DNA of 64,000 bases from positions 124,001 to 188,000 of the forward strand of contig NZ_JAEOAH010000005.1 in the NCBI RefSeq assembly GCF_016612995.1. The letters run 5' to 3'. Made by a program: the position numbers and the translations under genes. The notes beneath the pieces are model-generated. The model was not told the origin of the DNA. It ran no database searches and saw only the letters and a program-made list of their open reading frames with translations. Of this stretch, positions 1 through 8,180 are shown in pieces. Position 1 is the stretch's first letter. Every line of letters begins with the position of its first letter. Origin of the DNA: Viridibacillus soli. GTDB taxonomy: Bacteria; Bacillota; Bacilli; Bacillales_A; Planococcaceae.

Positions 1-597
1 ACGGAAGGAAACTTTAACGAGTAAATCTTCCTCAGGAATATTATCTCTACCTTCATTTTTTGAAATATTCATTAAATCGATTGATGGCGGCGAGATATCC
101 ACTTTTTTATTAAAGATAGTAGACATAGATGTTGCAGCAGAACCCATCATTTGGTTCATAGCCTCTTGTACGGCACTTAAGTGAATTTCGCCAAGTTCAT
201 CTGCAGGACTAGCGCCGTCCCCACCTAGCATTAAATCAGCAATAATTGCTGCATCGGATTGTTTAATGACTAACAGGTTCATTCCCATAAGACCAGTCGT
301 ATATTCAACTTGAATCGCTACATACGGATGAGGAAACTCCTCCTCTAAATTATCGCGATTAATCATGCTAATTGTCGGTGTTGTTATATCAACTTTTTGA
401 CCTAATAACGATGACAACGCTGTTGCTGAACTACCGAAAGAGATATTACCAATCTCTCCTAGGGCATCTTGAGATAACGCATCTAAATAATCTTCCACTT
501 TATACTCTACTCGAGAAGACGACTTACTTTCTGGTTCGGGAGATTCGCCTCTTAATAGGGCTTCAATTTCTTCTTGTGATAACATTTCATCACTCAT
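1..597 (-). CDS. fliY: FliY, flagellar motor switch phosphatase (3' end outside window)
   Basis: C-ring component of Gram-positive flagella that also dephosphorylates CheY-P. About 199 codons are visible; the C-terminal FliN-like part lies beyond coordinate 1. The protein starts MSDEMLSQEEIEALL, the short helix shared with FliM that binds CheY-P. A CheC/CheX-like phosphatase module follows, with the two typical helices around 'GEIGNISFGSSATAL' and 'EIHLSAVQEAMNQM'. The ATG at 597 overlaps the end of fliM by 8 bases, which suggests translational coupling. This is the last gene seen of the fla/che operon; cheY normally follows in Bacillus. The family call is firm; only the 3' extent is unknown. 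Confidence 0.93.
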   Translation of the reverse strand, partial: MSDEMLSQEEIEALLRGESPEPESKSSSRVEYKVEDYLDALSQDALGEIGNISFGSSATALSSLLGQKVDITTPTISMINRDNLEEEFPHPYVAIQVEYTTGLMGMNLLVIKQSDAAIIADLMLGGDGASPADELGEIHLSAVQEAMNQMMGSAATSMSTIFNKKVDISPPSIDLMNISKNEGRDNIPEEDLLVKVSFR

Positions 598-1588
598 CAA
601 CTTCATCTCCTCCTTTCAAAGACTCAATAACTTGCACAGCCATTTGTTTTTTTAACTTCCCTGGCTGAACAGTAAATTTAGGTATATCGCCAACTGTCAA
701 TGTGAGTGGCTGGCTAATTTTCTGATCCAATTGGATAACATCACCTTGCAACAATAGAAGGAAGTCTTCGATTGTAATTTCGGCATTGCCTAGTTCTGCT
801 ACAACCGGTAAAGCAGATTGTTTTACACTATTTTCGAGAATGGCTGTTTGTTCTGGTGAAACTTCTTTCTTGTTAGATTGCATCCAATAGCGAACAGATA
901 AGTTCGGTACGATTGGCTCTAACACGACATGTGGGATACAAATATTGATCATGCCACTTGTTTCACCAATGATTGAATTGAACGAAATAACTACAACTGT
1001 TTCATTTGGTGAAATCATTTGTAAGAACTGTGGATTTACTTCAAGCTCTGATAACATCGGATCGATATCGGCGATGTTAACCCATGCTTCACGTAAGTTA
1101 TCGAATGAGCGTTCAAATAAATTTGTCATAATTTTTGTCTCGATTTCAGTCAAGTTATCAACGTTACTATGACTTGCACCTGATCCACCCATTAAACGAT
1201 CTAACATGGAGTACGCAATGTTAGGATTAATTTCCATTAGGATATTACCGTCTAAAGGTGGTACTTCAAATACATTTATGAGCGTCATATTCGGAATTGA
1301 ACGAATGAACTCTTCAAATGGAATCTGATCCACGGATGCTACAGTAATTTGCACATAAGTTCTAAGTTGAGCTGAGAAAAATGTTGTTAAAAGGCGTGCA
1401 AAGTTTTCATGTATTCGGGTCAAACTTCGGATTTGATCTTTTGAAAAACGAAGGGCGCGTTTAAAATCATAAACTTTAACTTTTCTAGCGCCTTCATCTT
1501 TCATAATATCGTCAGCCGTCATCTCACCCGTTGATAACGCCGATAAAAGCGCATCAATTTCGGACTGGGATAACACATCTCCTGCCAT
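590..1588 (-). CDS. fliM: FliM, flagellar motor switch protein
   Basis: Middle layer of the cytoplasmic C-ring. It binds CheY-P and passes the switch signal to FliG. The 332 residues match the usual FliM length. The N-terminus 'LSQSEIDALLSAL' is the CheY-P binding helix. A CheC-like middle domain covers about 45-230, with the family stretch 'DRLMGGSG' near 128. A C-terminal SpoA/FliN-like domain covers about 255-330. The start ATG follows GGAGGTGGGCGA. It sits between fliL (29-nt gap) and fliY (overlap) in standard fla/che order. Confidence 0.96.
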   Translation of the reverse strand: MAGDVLSQSEIDALLSALSTGEMTADDIMKDEGARKVKVYDFKRALRFSKDQIRSLTRIHENFARLLTTFFSAQLRTYVQITVASVDQIPFEEFIRSIPNMTLINVFEVPPLDGNILMEINPNIAYSMLDRLMGGSGASHSNVDNLTEIETKIMTNLFERSFDNLREAWVNIADIDPMLSELEVNPQFLQMISPNETVVVISFNSIIGETSGMINICIPHVVLEPIVPNLSVRYWMQSNKKEVSPEQTAILENSVKQSALPVVAELGNAEITIEDFLLLLQGDVIQLDQKISQPLTLTVGDIPKFTVQPGKLKKQMAVQVIESLKGGDEVDE

Positions 1589-1617
1589 TCGCCCACCTCC
1601 ATTTCAAAATAATTAAT

Positions 1618-2043
1618 TTACGGCATGATGTAGGAGGTAATATAAACTTCTTGTACCTCACCGTCTTGCATTAGTTCGTTGAATCTTGTTTTTAACGTAT
1701 TCTTAAGCATTTTCTTGCCTTTTTTTCCTTCTAAATCTTCTTTTGTCATTTCAGACATTTCTTCAATGACAATACTTTTCACTTGGAAGTCACGTTTGCC
1801 GATTTCTTCAGCAGCTTTTTTGCTATCTGTTTGGATTTTTAATGAAATTTTCACAAAATTCGTTCCTACAAGGTTCGTTGTCAATTCAGGAACATCTACA
1901 GAAGCTTCGATGATATCATCGATATTCGGCTCTTTGGCGCTTCCTTTATCCCATTTATTCACAGTTACTAATGCGACCACACCTACTAGTGTAATCGAAA
2001 CTAAAATAATCAACATAATGGTTAAAAGCTTGTTATTCTTCAT
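1618..2043 (-). CDS. fliL: FliL, flagellar basal body-associated protein
   Basis: Single-pass inner membrane protein that surrounds the stator units and supports motor torque. The 141 residues begin with a basic stretch, then one membrane helix (about residues 5-27, 'LLTIMLIILVSITLVGV'), then an extracytoplasmic domain that ends in the family-typical 'VYITSYIMP'. An upstream in-frame GTG at 2052 is part of the Shine-Dalgarno AGAGGTG, so the ATG at 2043 is preferred. The start lies inside the end of swrD, so the two are probably coupled. Confidence 0.92.
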   Translation of the reverse strand: MKNNKLLTIMLIILVSITLVGVVALVTVNKWDKGSAKEPNIDDIIEASVDVPELTTNLVGTNFVKISLKIQTDSKKAAEEIGKRDFQVKSIVIEEMSEMTKEDLEGKKGKKMLKNTLKTRFNELMQDGEVQEVYITSYIMP

Positions 2044-2254
2044 CTTCTTCACCTCTTAAGTGCGGGTTTGATAGGAGCTGTACACTGTGATAAAAAGCAA
2101 TCATACGTTTCCTCACTTCTTTCTCAGTCTCTAATACAACATATTTTCGCCCGGTCGTTAACGTAATCGTCGTATCAGGAAACTCCTCGACCGATTCTAT
2201 GTATAAAGCATTTAATGAGAACGGTTTACCATTTAATTTAGTTACTATAATCAT
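2033..2254 (-). CDS. swrD: SwrD/FlbD family flagellar protein
   Basis: Small cytoplasmic protein (73 residues) of the FlbD/SwrD family. In B. subtilis SwrD raises stator-dependent torque and is needed for swarming. The conserved start 'MIIVTKLNGKPF' and the 'TTGRKYVV' segment near 33-41 identify it. The family N-terminus fixes the ATG at 2254, yet no Shine-Dalgarno lies just upstream. The only one, AAGGAGG, is 38 nt away behind a hairpin (see 2264..2299). Another start is unlikely: no ATG, GTG, TTG or CTG codon is in frame between that site and the ATG. The gene overlaps fliL. Confidence 0.92.
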   Translation of the reverse strand: MIIVTKLNGKPFSLNALYIESVEEFPDTTITLTTGRKYVVLETEKEVRKRMIAFYHSVQLLSNPHLRGEEDEE

Positions 2255-2263
2255 AGGAAATAA

Positions 2264-2299
2264 GGGCCGAGTCCAGAGAGCCGACCCAGCCCCCTCCTT
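2264..2299 (-). promoter_or_regulatory. Shine-Dalgarno and hairpin spacer in front of swrD
   Basis: On the minus strand the site AAGGAGG (2293-2299) is followed at once by the arm GGGCTGGGTC (2283-2292), a 9-nt loop and the arm GACTCGGCCC (2264-2273). The arms pair over 10 bp with two G-U pairs. The swrD ATG then follows after 9 nt. Folding would remove 29 nt and leave normal spacing. The stem followed by TTATTT could instead act as a partial terminator between flgE and swrD. The structure is read directly; the function is inferred. Confidence 0.6.
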
Positions 2300-2325
2300 T
2301 TAATGAAAATTCTTTTAGCTAAAAC

Positions 2326-3243
2326 TTATCGTTTTAAATTAACAAGCTCTTGTAAAATTTCATCAGACGTTGTGATAATACGTGTATTTGCCTGGAAACC
2401 ACGTTGCGCTACAATCATTTCAGTGAACTCTTCTGACAGATCCACGTTTGACATTTCAATTGTGCTAGAAAGAGTTTTCCCTACACCACTCGAACCACCA
2501 TAACCGTAAAAAGCCTTACCAGAGTTTGAAGTAGGAGTATAATAATTACTACCCTCTTTCAGCAAACCTCCAGTATTAGGAAATTTAGCTAATACAAGTT
2601 GACCAGCAAAATTCAATTTACCTTCACTATTTGTATACGAAACTGTTCCGTCAGAACCTATATTAATGTTAGTCGCATCAGTTGGGATACGAATTGGTCC
2701 AATTTTCGATTTAGGCGTTGTTTCAGTTCCTAATTCACCATAATTTGGTGCAGACACCGTCCCTACACTACCATTTTTTGCACCCTCAGAAAAACCAAAT
2801 ACATATTTACCATCGCCGTTTACTAAATAACCATGGTTATCCATGTAAAAGACTCCATTACGAGTATACTTTTCGTTGGTTAATCCACCAGGAGCTCCTC
2901 CAGATGCAGGCGGTGCAGCAATAGAATCAGCAACAATAAAGAACCCATCACCATCAATTGCCATATCCAATACACGCCCAGTAAATTGAGATGAACCTTG
3001 TCCGTGTATTGTGTCAATAGTTGCGATTTGTGCACCTAATCCAATTTGTTTTGGGTTTGTACCACCATTTCTAGCTGTTGAACCTGAAGCACCTGCAGCT
3101 GTTTGTGACATCAAATCCTTGAACACAACACGTCCTTTTTTGAACCCAATAGTGTTAACATTGGCGATATTATTACCGATAACATCTAATTTTGTTTGGA
3201 AATTTTTAAGACCACTGATGCCTGAATACATAGAACGTAGCAT
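2326..3243 (-). CDS. flgE: FlgE, flagellar hook protein
   Basis: Subunit of the extracellular hook. The N-terminus 'MLRSMYSGISGLKNFQ' and 'LDVIGNNIANVNTIGFKK' is the flagellar rod/hook signature. The middle holds the hook domains, and the C-terminal helix 'VDLSEEFTEMIVAQRGFQAN' is typical of FlgE/FlgG. At 305 residues it is near the size of Gram-positive hook proteins and longer than FlgG. It follows flgD, the hook cap gene. Its Shine-Dalgarno GGGAG is about 11 nt from the ATG. In Bacillus this gene has sometimes been called flgG; the position after fliK and flgD supports FlgE. Confidence 0.93.
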   Translation of the reverse strand: MLRSMYSGISGLKNFQTKLDVIGNNIANVNTIGFKKGRVVFKDLMSQTAAGASGSTARNGGTNPKQIGLGAQIATIDTIHGQGSSQFTGRVLDMAIDGDGFFIVADSIAAPPASGGAPGGLTNEKYTRNGVFYMDNHGYLVNGDGKYVFGFSEGAKNGSVGTVSAPNYGELGTETTPKSKIGPIRIPTDATNINIGSDGTVSYTNSEGKLNFAGQLVLAKFPNTGGLLKEGSNYYTPTSNSGKAFYGYGGSSGVGKTLSSTIEMSNVDLSEEFTEMIVAQRGFQANTRIITTSDEILQELVNLKR

Positions 3244-3273
3244 AACTTAATTTTCTCCCTTCGATTTTAAAGT

Positions 3274-3326
3274 GTACTGCTTCTGTCATTTGGCAGTACT
3301 AAGGCACCCTTAAGAGGTCCTGCCTT
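3274..3326 (-). promoter_or_regulatory. Two tandem hairpins in the flgE leader
   Basis: The 81-nt gap before flgE can form two hairpins. One has perfect 7-bp arms (GTACTGC / GCAGTAC, at 3293-3299 and 3274-3280) around a 12-nt loop. The other has AAGGCA / TGCCTT arms (3321-3326 and 3301-3306) with an inner CCT/AGG pairing, and it overlaps the stop of the preceding gene. Neither is followed by a T tract, so they look more like RNA-stability or translation elements than terminators. Confidence 0.45.
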
Positions 3327-3717
3327 ATGTCAGCACAATTGTGCCGTCTATTTTGGTGAATAGCTGATCTTTTGCTTCATTACGATCCATCGCTGTAATA
3401 ACTGTGGCATTTTTTGCACTAACAATAAGTGCTGCTTGCTCTGTTAATACTAGTGAATCATTTACTCCTTTAGCGCGTGCTTCGAATACTTTTTCTGTAA
3501 TTCGTTGCCATTGGGATTCACTAATATGGATGTTCCGTTCACTTAGCCTGACTGATGCATGTTTGCTAACTTTTAACTGTTGTACATCTGTTACCTCTTG
3601 TAAAGCCTGCCTAAAAGATTGTTGATTAGTAGAAACGTTTGGCCTTGTAGCTGCTTGTTGTCGTAATGTTGGCTTAAGCGGTTGTATATGTTGCTGAAAT
3701 CTTAATTTATCCATCAT
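3325..3717 (-). CDS. Flagellar operon protein, TIGR02530-type
   Basis: A 130-residue protein between flgD and flgE. The C-terminal half from about 50 to 130 ('KVSKHASVRLSERNIHISES', 'ITAMDRNEAKDQLFTKIDG') matches my recollection of the TIGR02530 family found at this place in many Firmicutes flagellar operons. The N-terminal 45 residues are Gln-rich and probably unstructured. It has no signal peptide or membrane helix. Its function is not established. Its position suggests a role in hook assembly, export or regulation. It starts 6 nt after flgD. Confidence 0.8.
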   Translation of the reverse strand: MMDKLRFQQHIQPLKPTLRQQAATRPNVSTNQQSFRQALQEVTDVQQLKVSKHASVRLSERNIHISESQWQRITEKVFEARAKGVNDSLVLTEQAALIVSAKNATVITAMDRNEAKDQLFTKIDGTIVLT

Positions 3718-3723
3718 TAAACC

Positions 3724-4428
3724 TTATTGAGAAATGGACAATATTTGATCAGCTGTTATTTCCACACCGTTACTAAGGATATATTTGATTTGGCCATCTT
3801 TTTTAGTAACAGATTGGACAGTCGCTTCATTAGTTACTTCGTCTATCGCTTCGCCATCTTCGTCTTCTTTATCCTCGCTAACTTTGTACGCAACATTTTT
3901 ACCGATTAACATACTCGCTTCTACTAGCGAACCCCCAGTACCACTATCACCACTATTAATCACTTCAGAAATATTCGAAGGTGTTAATTCTTTACCATCT
4001 GCTAGTACGAAAATAACACTCTCTCCATTGTACTTAACGCGGACAACGGTACCAGTTCCTTCATTAACAATAGGTTTTCCATTTTCATCTTTTTCAGTTG
4101 TGAGCTCATGCCATTTAATATCTTTACCGATAAAAGAGTTAAATTGAATTAATTGACTTTGTTGCTGTACTTGAGTTAATTCTTCTAATGCAGTTGTCAT
4201 ATTTGTCATTTGTTCAAGAGAAGAGAATTGAGCCATTTGCGCAATAAACTGTTTATCATCCATTGGGTTTGTTGGATCCTGATTTTGTAATTGTGTAATT
4301 AGCAATTTTAAGAATGCATCTTTTCCCAATGGAGAGTTACCTGTTTGCTTTTGGTTAGATGGTTTATTGCCAATATTATATTCATCTAAAACACTCTTTT
4401 TATCTCCAATTTTCGTTGCATCTGCCAT
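3724..4428 (-). CDS. flgD: FlgD, flagellar hook assembly scaffold (hook cap)
   Basis: Hook capping protein that directs FlgE polymerisation and is later discarded. The family signature lies at about residues 33-75: 'LGKDAFLKLLITQLQNQDP' followed by 'NPMDDKQFIAQMAQFSSLEQ'. The C-terminal part (about 105-234) would form the Tudor/FnIII-like region and carries an acidic insertion, 'SEDKEDEDGEAIDE'. At 234 residues it is somewhat longer than the B. subtilis protein. It begins 4 nt after fliK, with GGAGG about 10 nt upstream. Confidence 0.93.
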   Translation of the reverse strand: MADATKIGDKKSVLDEYNIGNKPSNQKQTGNSPLGKDAFLKLLITQLQNQDPTNPMDDKQFIAQMAQFSSLEQMTNMTTALEELTQVQQQSQLIQFNSFIGKDIKWHELTTEKDENGKPIVNEGTGTVVRVKYNGESVIFVLADGKELTPSNISEVINSGDSGTGGSLVEASMLIGKNVAYKVSEDKEDEDGEAIDEVTNEATVQSVTKKDGQIKYILSNGVEITADQILSISQ

Positions 4429-4432
4429 AAAC

Positions 4433-5767
4433 TTATACCTCCATTTCCGTTAAATAATCGTTAAACGTACGAGTATCTTCTTGCTCTTCTTTGTTTTTGT
4501 CATCTTGGTCTTGTGCTTGTTGCTTAAATGCTTGATTGAATTGATGTTGGCCTTTTTCTTGGCGGTTTGCATCACTTAGCGCTTGTGTGATATCAATACG
4601 ATCAAGTTGAATATTTTGGTTTACTAAGCCTTGTTTCAACGAGTGTAATTGACTATCAAGCATTTCTTTACCTAGTGCTGTTGAAGCAAGTAATCTAGCT
4701 GTCATAACACCGTCTTTTTGCACTAATTCTACACGTATTGTACCTAAATTTTCAGGATACAATTTGATTAAAAGTTTAGTCATACCTTGTGCACTTGATG
4801 TTTGGCTACGATTCATAATTGCTTGGAACTCCTTGACAAAGGTTTCCGCTTGAGATGCTTTGTTTGTTGGTAATGTTATTGTCACAGTTGTGTTTGCTGT
4901 TCCTTTTGTTTGGGCGGCAGTTGATGTGACATTCTCATTTGCACTAGCATCAGTTAAGTTAACCATTAGTGGTGGTGCATCTTTTGATTTAGCAAGAGAC
5001 AATTGGTTGTTCGTAACTTGCGTCATAAGTTGCTCTACCTTTGTAGATACTGTAGCCATCCATTCTTTCACTTGGAACACTTGTAATTCTTGGTTTAACA
5101 CTAAATCCGTTTTAGGTGCTGCAAGTTCGACTAGTTTTAAAAATTGTAAAACTCCTGAAGCTTGAGACTGAGAAACAGTTGCATTCTTGTCTCCGTTTAA
5201 AGAAGAAATCAAGTTTTGCATAAATGCAAAGGCATTTTGATCAATACCCGATAGTAAATCCCAAACGTCTTTCGCCTTAATATCATCACCTGTTAACTTT
5301 TCAATAGCTGCTTGTAGATCTTCAGCATTAAGTCCTAACACTTCTGCAAGCTTTTCTAGTGAGATGCCTTCTGAACTTAATTCAGTTTCATCGATTGAGA
5401 TATTAAGTAGTTTACTTAAATCTGTCAATGAGTTTGCACCAAGTATGTTAGACATATCGTCTAAGGGAATTGCTTGTGACGGTACTTGCTCTTTGTCTTT
5501 CGTACTATTCATCACTTGTCCAAGTAGACCTTCTAAACCTCTAGATAAATCAATAGAGAATCGATTGATGTTGATTGTGGCTTCCCCTATTGACTGATCT
5601 ACATTGTTTTGTTTTGTGTTATCTGTGGATGAATTTATTTCTGGCTTCGTTGGCTTTTTTGAAGACGATAAATACTCCGAAAAATTAGCATTAGAAGCGC
5701 TTGCTGTTTGGCTATTTGACTGGTTACTAGCATTTGGTGCTACCACTGTTACTGAATCGATGTTCAC
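4433..5767 (-). CDS. fliK: FliK, flagellar hook-length control protein
   Basis: Secreted molecular ruler that ends hook export and switches the export gate to filament proteins. The long N-terminal part is low-complexity, rich in Ser, Asn, Gln and Thr, as usual. The conserved C-terminal core lies at about 335-410 ('LLIKLYPENLGTIRVELVQ'). A charged tail follows ('QAQDQDDKNKEEQED'). An upstream in-frame ATG at 5791 would put AGGAGGTGAAAAA inside the coding region, so the GTG at 5767 (444 residues, VNIDSVTVV) is the probable start. It follows motE and precedes flgD. Confidence 0.88.
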   Translation of the reverse strand: MNIDSVTVVAPNASNQSNSQTASASNANFSEYLSSSKKPTKPEINSSTDNTKQNNVDQSIGEATININRFSIDLSRGLEGLLGQVMNSTKDKEQVPSQAIPLDDMSNILGANSLTDLSKLLNISIDETELSSEGISLEKLAEVLGLNAEDLQAAIEKLTGDDIKAKDVWDLLSGIDQNAFAFMQNLISSLNGDKNATVSQSQASGVLQFLKLVELAAPKTDLVLNQELQVFQVKEWMATVSTKVEQLMTQVTNNQLSLAKSKDAPPLMVNLTDASANENVTSTAAQTKGTANTTVTITLPTNKASQAETFVKEFQAIMNRSQTSSAQGMTKLLIKLYPENLGTIRVELVQKDGVMTARLLASTALGKEMLDSQLHSLKQGLVNQNIQLDRIDITQALSDANRQEKGQHQFNQAFKQQAQDQDDKNKEEQEDTRTFNDYLTEMEV

Positions 5768-5803
5768 TTTTTCACCTCCTCTCAACTTCAAGTGGTGTTA
5801 GCT

Positions 5804-6397
5804 TTATTTAGCTAATAACTCTGTATAACGTGCCGCATCTTTTGCAGGCATTTTCTCTAACACTTTCGCCAGCGTTTCAGGTTTTAAACTTGATAAAATT
5901 TTAATTGCCTCTGAATCACTCATTTTCACAATAACTGGAGCTGCTGCTTTTGGTGTCATTTTTTCAAATGTCGAAACAATGCTACTGAACTCTTTTTGCG
6001 TTTCTGTTTTACCCTTTTCTAGCTTATCAATTTCAGCTATTAGGCGATCTTGTTCAATAACCAGCTTAGATTTCTCGTTTTTGGAGTCGTCAATTTGCCC
6101 TTGTAATTGCGCAATTTGTGCTTCTTTTTCCTTAATCTGTGCTTTCAAATTCACTACTTGCTTCGCATTTTCTTTTGTATCTTCCGCATTTGACGCTTTT
6201 TCGTTAGAACTTAGGGATGTACCACTAGTCCATTCTTTTGCTTTTTCAAACACATTAACGTTGTATAAGTGCGCAATGATCAGGAGAACGGCAGTTGTAA
6301 ATAGTAATGGTATAATTACCCAATAAAATAGCTTTTGAAACGTACTTAGTGCTTTTGTTTCAGGAGCCTTTGTACGCTCCAAACTTTTTTTCGCCAT
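5804..6397 (-). CDS. motE: MotE (YlxF) family protein
   Basis: Membrane-anchored protein with one N-terminal helix (about residues 22-45, 'FYWVIIPLLFTTAVLLIIAH'), a coiled coil (about 75-135) and a C-terminal MgtE-N-like helical domain (about 140-197, 'ILSSLKPETLAKVLEKMPA'). In other bacteria MotE acts as a MotB chaperone; B. subtilis YlxF occupies this same slot. The ATG at 6397 gives 197 residues and starts 4 nt after fliJ. An upstream in-frame start at 6445 would run 44 nt into fliJ and is less likely. Confidence 0.85.
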   Translation of the reverse strand: MAKKSLERTKAPETKALSTFQKLFYWVIIPLLFTTAVLLIIAHLYNVNVFEKAKEWTSGTSLSSNEKASNAEDTKENAKQVVNLKAQIKEKEAQIAQLQGQIDDSKNEKSKLVIEQDRLIAEIDKLEKGKTETQKEFSSIVSTFEKMTPKAAAPVIVKMSDSEAIKILSSLKPETLAKVLEKMPAKDAARYTELLAK

Positions 6398-6401
6398 GCC
6401 T

Positions 6402-6851
6402 TCACCTGATTTCTTTGTTGTAATATGCGACTGATGATAATTCATCTAGTCGAATTGTTTCTAGTCGTTCTTGCTCTTCTTTGAACGTTTCAATATCTTT
6501 TTCTTTCATTTTTTCATATTTTCGAAACTCCAATGTCTTTTCTAGCAACTTCTGTTCATGCCAATCCATTTTAGAACGGGCTTGAATAACCTTTTGCTGT
6601 GCATCTGCAATTGTTTTTTCAAGACTATCTATAAATCTTGAGTAATGATGAATTTCATCAATGCTGGAGCCCGTAGTCATTCGTTCTTGTTGGAAATCGA
6701 TTAAGTCTTCCTTTTTCTTCAGCAAATTATAAAGTTTGGTTGCCGTTTCTTCAAAAACTCTGACAGATTCTTTGTAAGCAATTTCAGTTTCATTCTTTTC
6801 TTGCTCTTTCACTGTCATTACTTTTTCAAAGCGATATGTATATGCGCTCAA
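6402..6851 (-). CDS. fliJ: FliJ, flagellar export chaperone/stalk
   Basis: A 149-residue, almost entirely alpha-helical and highly charged protein, as expected for the FliJ antiparallel coiled coil. FliJ sits in the centre of the FliI hexamer and links it to FlhA. Identification rests on size, coiled-coil character and position straight after fliI. The apparent start is TTG at 6851, next to the fliI stop, preceded by the weak Shine-Dalgarno GGTGGTGGG. Confidence 0.88.
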   Translation of the reverse strand: MSAYTYRFEKVMTVKEQEKNETEIAYKESVRVFEETATKLYNLLKKKEDLIDFQQERMTTGSSIDEIHHYSRFIDSLEKTIADAQQKVIQARSKMDWHEQKLLEKTLEFRKYEKMKEKDIETFKEEQERLETIRLDELSSVAYYNKEIR

Positions 6852-8180
6852 TTATAGCCCACCACCATTCGATAATTTGACTAATTCATTCACACTATCC
6901 TGCATGCTGACATTGTCTAAATACCCTTGTTTCAAAAATGCTGTAATCAATGGCTCATAATGGATTGCTTCATCAATTTCTTTTGAAGTTCCCCGCTTAT
7001 ACGCACCTATATTAATCAAGTCTTCTGATTTATTGTACGTATAATAAAGTTCTCTCAACCGTTCTGCAGCTTTTACATGCTCTTTAGAAACGATATGATT
7101 CATCAAACGACTAACACTTTTTAGAACATTAATAGCTGGATATTGTCCTTTATTCGCTAATGTACGATCGAGTACAATGTGACCATCTAAAATCCCTCGA
7201 ACAGTATCTGCAATTGGCTCATTCATATCATCACCGTCTACTAAAACAGTATAAAACGCTGTAATGGAGCCATGTTCATTTGTCCCTGTTCGCTCCAGTA
7301 ACTTCGGCAATATGGAGAATACAGACGGTGTATAACCTCTCGTTGCTGGTGGTTCACCAACTGCTAAGCCAATTTCACGTTGCGCCATAGCAACCCGGGT
7401 AACTGAGTCCATCATAAGCATGACGTTTAGACCTCTATTTCTGAAATACTCTGCAATAGCCGTTGCTGTAAATGCCCCTTTGATACGCATCAGAGCAGGT
7501 TGATCAGATGTTGCTGCAACAACGATTGAGCGCTTCAAGCCTTCTGGCCCAAGATCTCGTTCAATGAATTCACGAACCTCACGACCACGCTCTCCAATAA
7601 GTGCGATGACATTTAAATCAGCTTCTGTATTACGAGCAATCATACCAAGTAGTGTACTTTTCCCGACACCAGAACCGGCGAATATACCCACACGTTGGCC
7701 ATTACCAACTGTTAACATGCCATCAATTGCTTTTACGCCAACTTCAAGTGTTTCATTTATTGGCGGTCTAGTTAATGGGTTTGGTGGATTTTCCTCTGTT
7801 TGCACAGTAGCAAGACCTTTTGGTAAACTATGGCCATCAATGGGCTTGCCCATTGAGTCCAATACTTTACCAATGAGTTCTGGACCCACTTGTACTTCTA
7901 GTGGGGAACCCGTTCCTTCGACTAAGCATCCTATCGAAATTTCTCTAATCGATGTAAACGGCATAAGGACTACGATTTCATCTTTAAAACCGACCACCTC
8001 TGCCAAAATCTCTGTATGACCATGCTTAGCAGATTGTACATGTATTTTACAAACATCACCGATAGAGCTTTCAGGCCCCTGCGACTCAATCATTAAGCCA
8101 ACCACTTTCGTTATGCGGCCGTACTTTTTAAATGTTTGTACTGATGGGATTTGCTCAATTAACTGCGACGCTTTCATCAT
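6852..8180 (-). CDS. fliI: FliI, flagellum-specific export ATPase
   Basis: F1-beta-like ATPase (442 residues) that powers unfolding and entry of export substrates. The Walker A motif 'GSGVGKSTLL' lies near residue 170. The switch segment 'IGERGREVREF' follows at about 195, and Walker B 'VMLMMDSVTR' near 255. The segment 'PPATRGYTPSVFS' is typical of FliI and related type III ATPases. The start overlaps the fliH stop as ATGATGA, which suggests coupled translation; the second ATG could also serve. Confidence 0.96.
   Translation of the reverse strand: MMKASQLIEQIPSVQTFKKYGRITKVVGLMIESQGPESSIGDVCKIHVQSAKHGHTEILAEVVGFKDEIVVLMPFTSIREISIGCLVEGTGSPLEVQVGPELIGKVLDSMGKPIDGHSLPKGLATVQTEENPPNPLTRPPINETLEVGVKAIDGMLTVGNGQRVGIFAGSGVGKSTLLGMIARNTEADLNVIALIGERGREVREFIERDLGPEGLKRSIVVAATSDQPALMRIKGAFTATAIAEYFRNRGLNVMLMMDSVTRVAMAQREIGLAVGEPPATRGYTPSVFSILPKLLERTGTNEHGSITAFYTVLVDGDDMNEPIADTVRGILDGHIVLDRTLANKGQYPAINVLKSVSRLMNHIVSKEHVKAAERLRELYYTYNKSEDLINIGAYKRGTSKEIDEAIHYEPLITAFLKQGYLDNVSMQDSVNELVKLSNGGGL

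Noticed and set aside
1065-1091. Exact sigma-D -10 octamer GCCGATAT on the minus strand inside fliM, with TGAA 15 bp upstream
   Set aside because: The octamer encodes a normal Ala-Asp-Ile stretch, and about two exact matches are expected by chance in the window on both strands.
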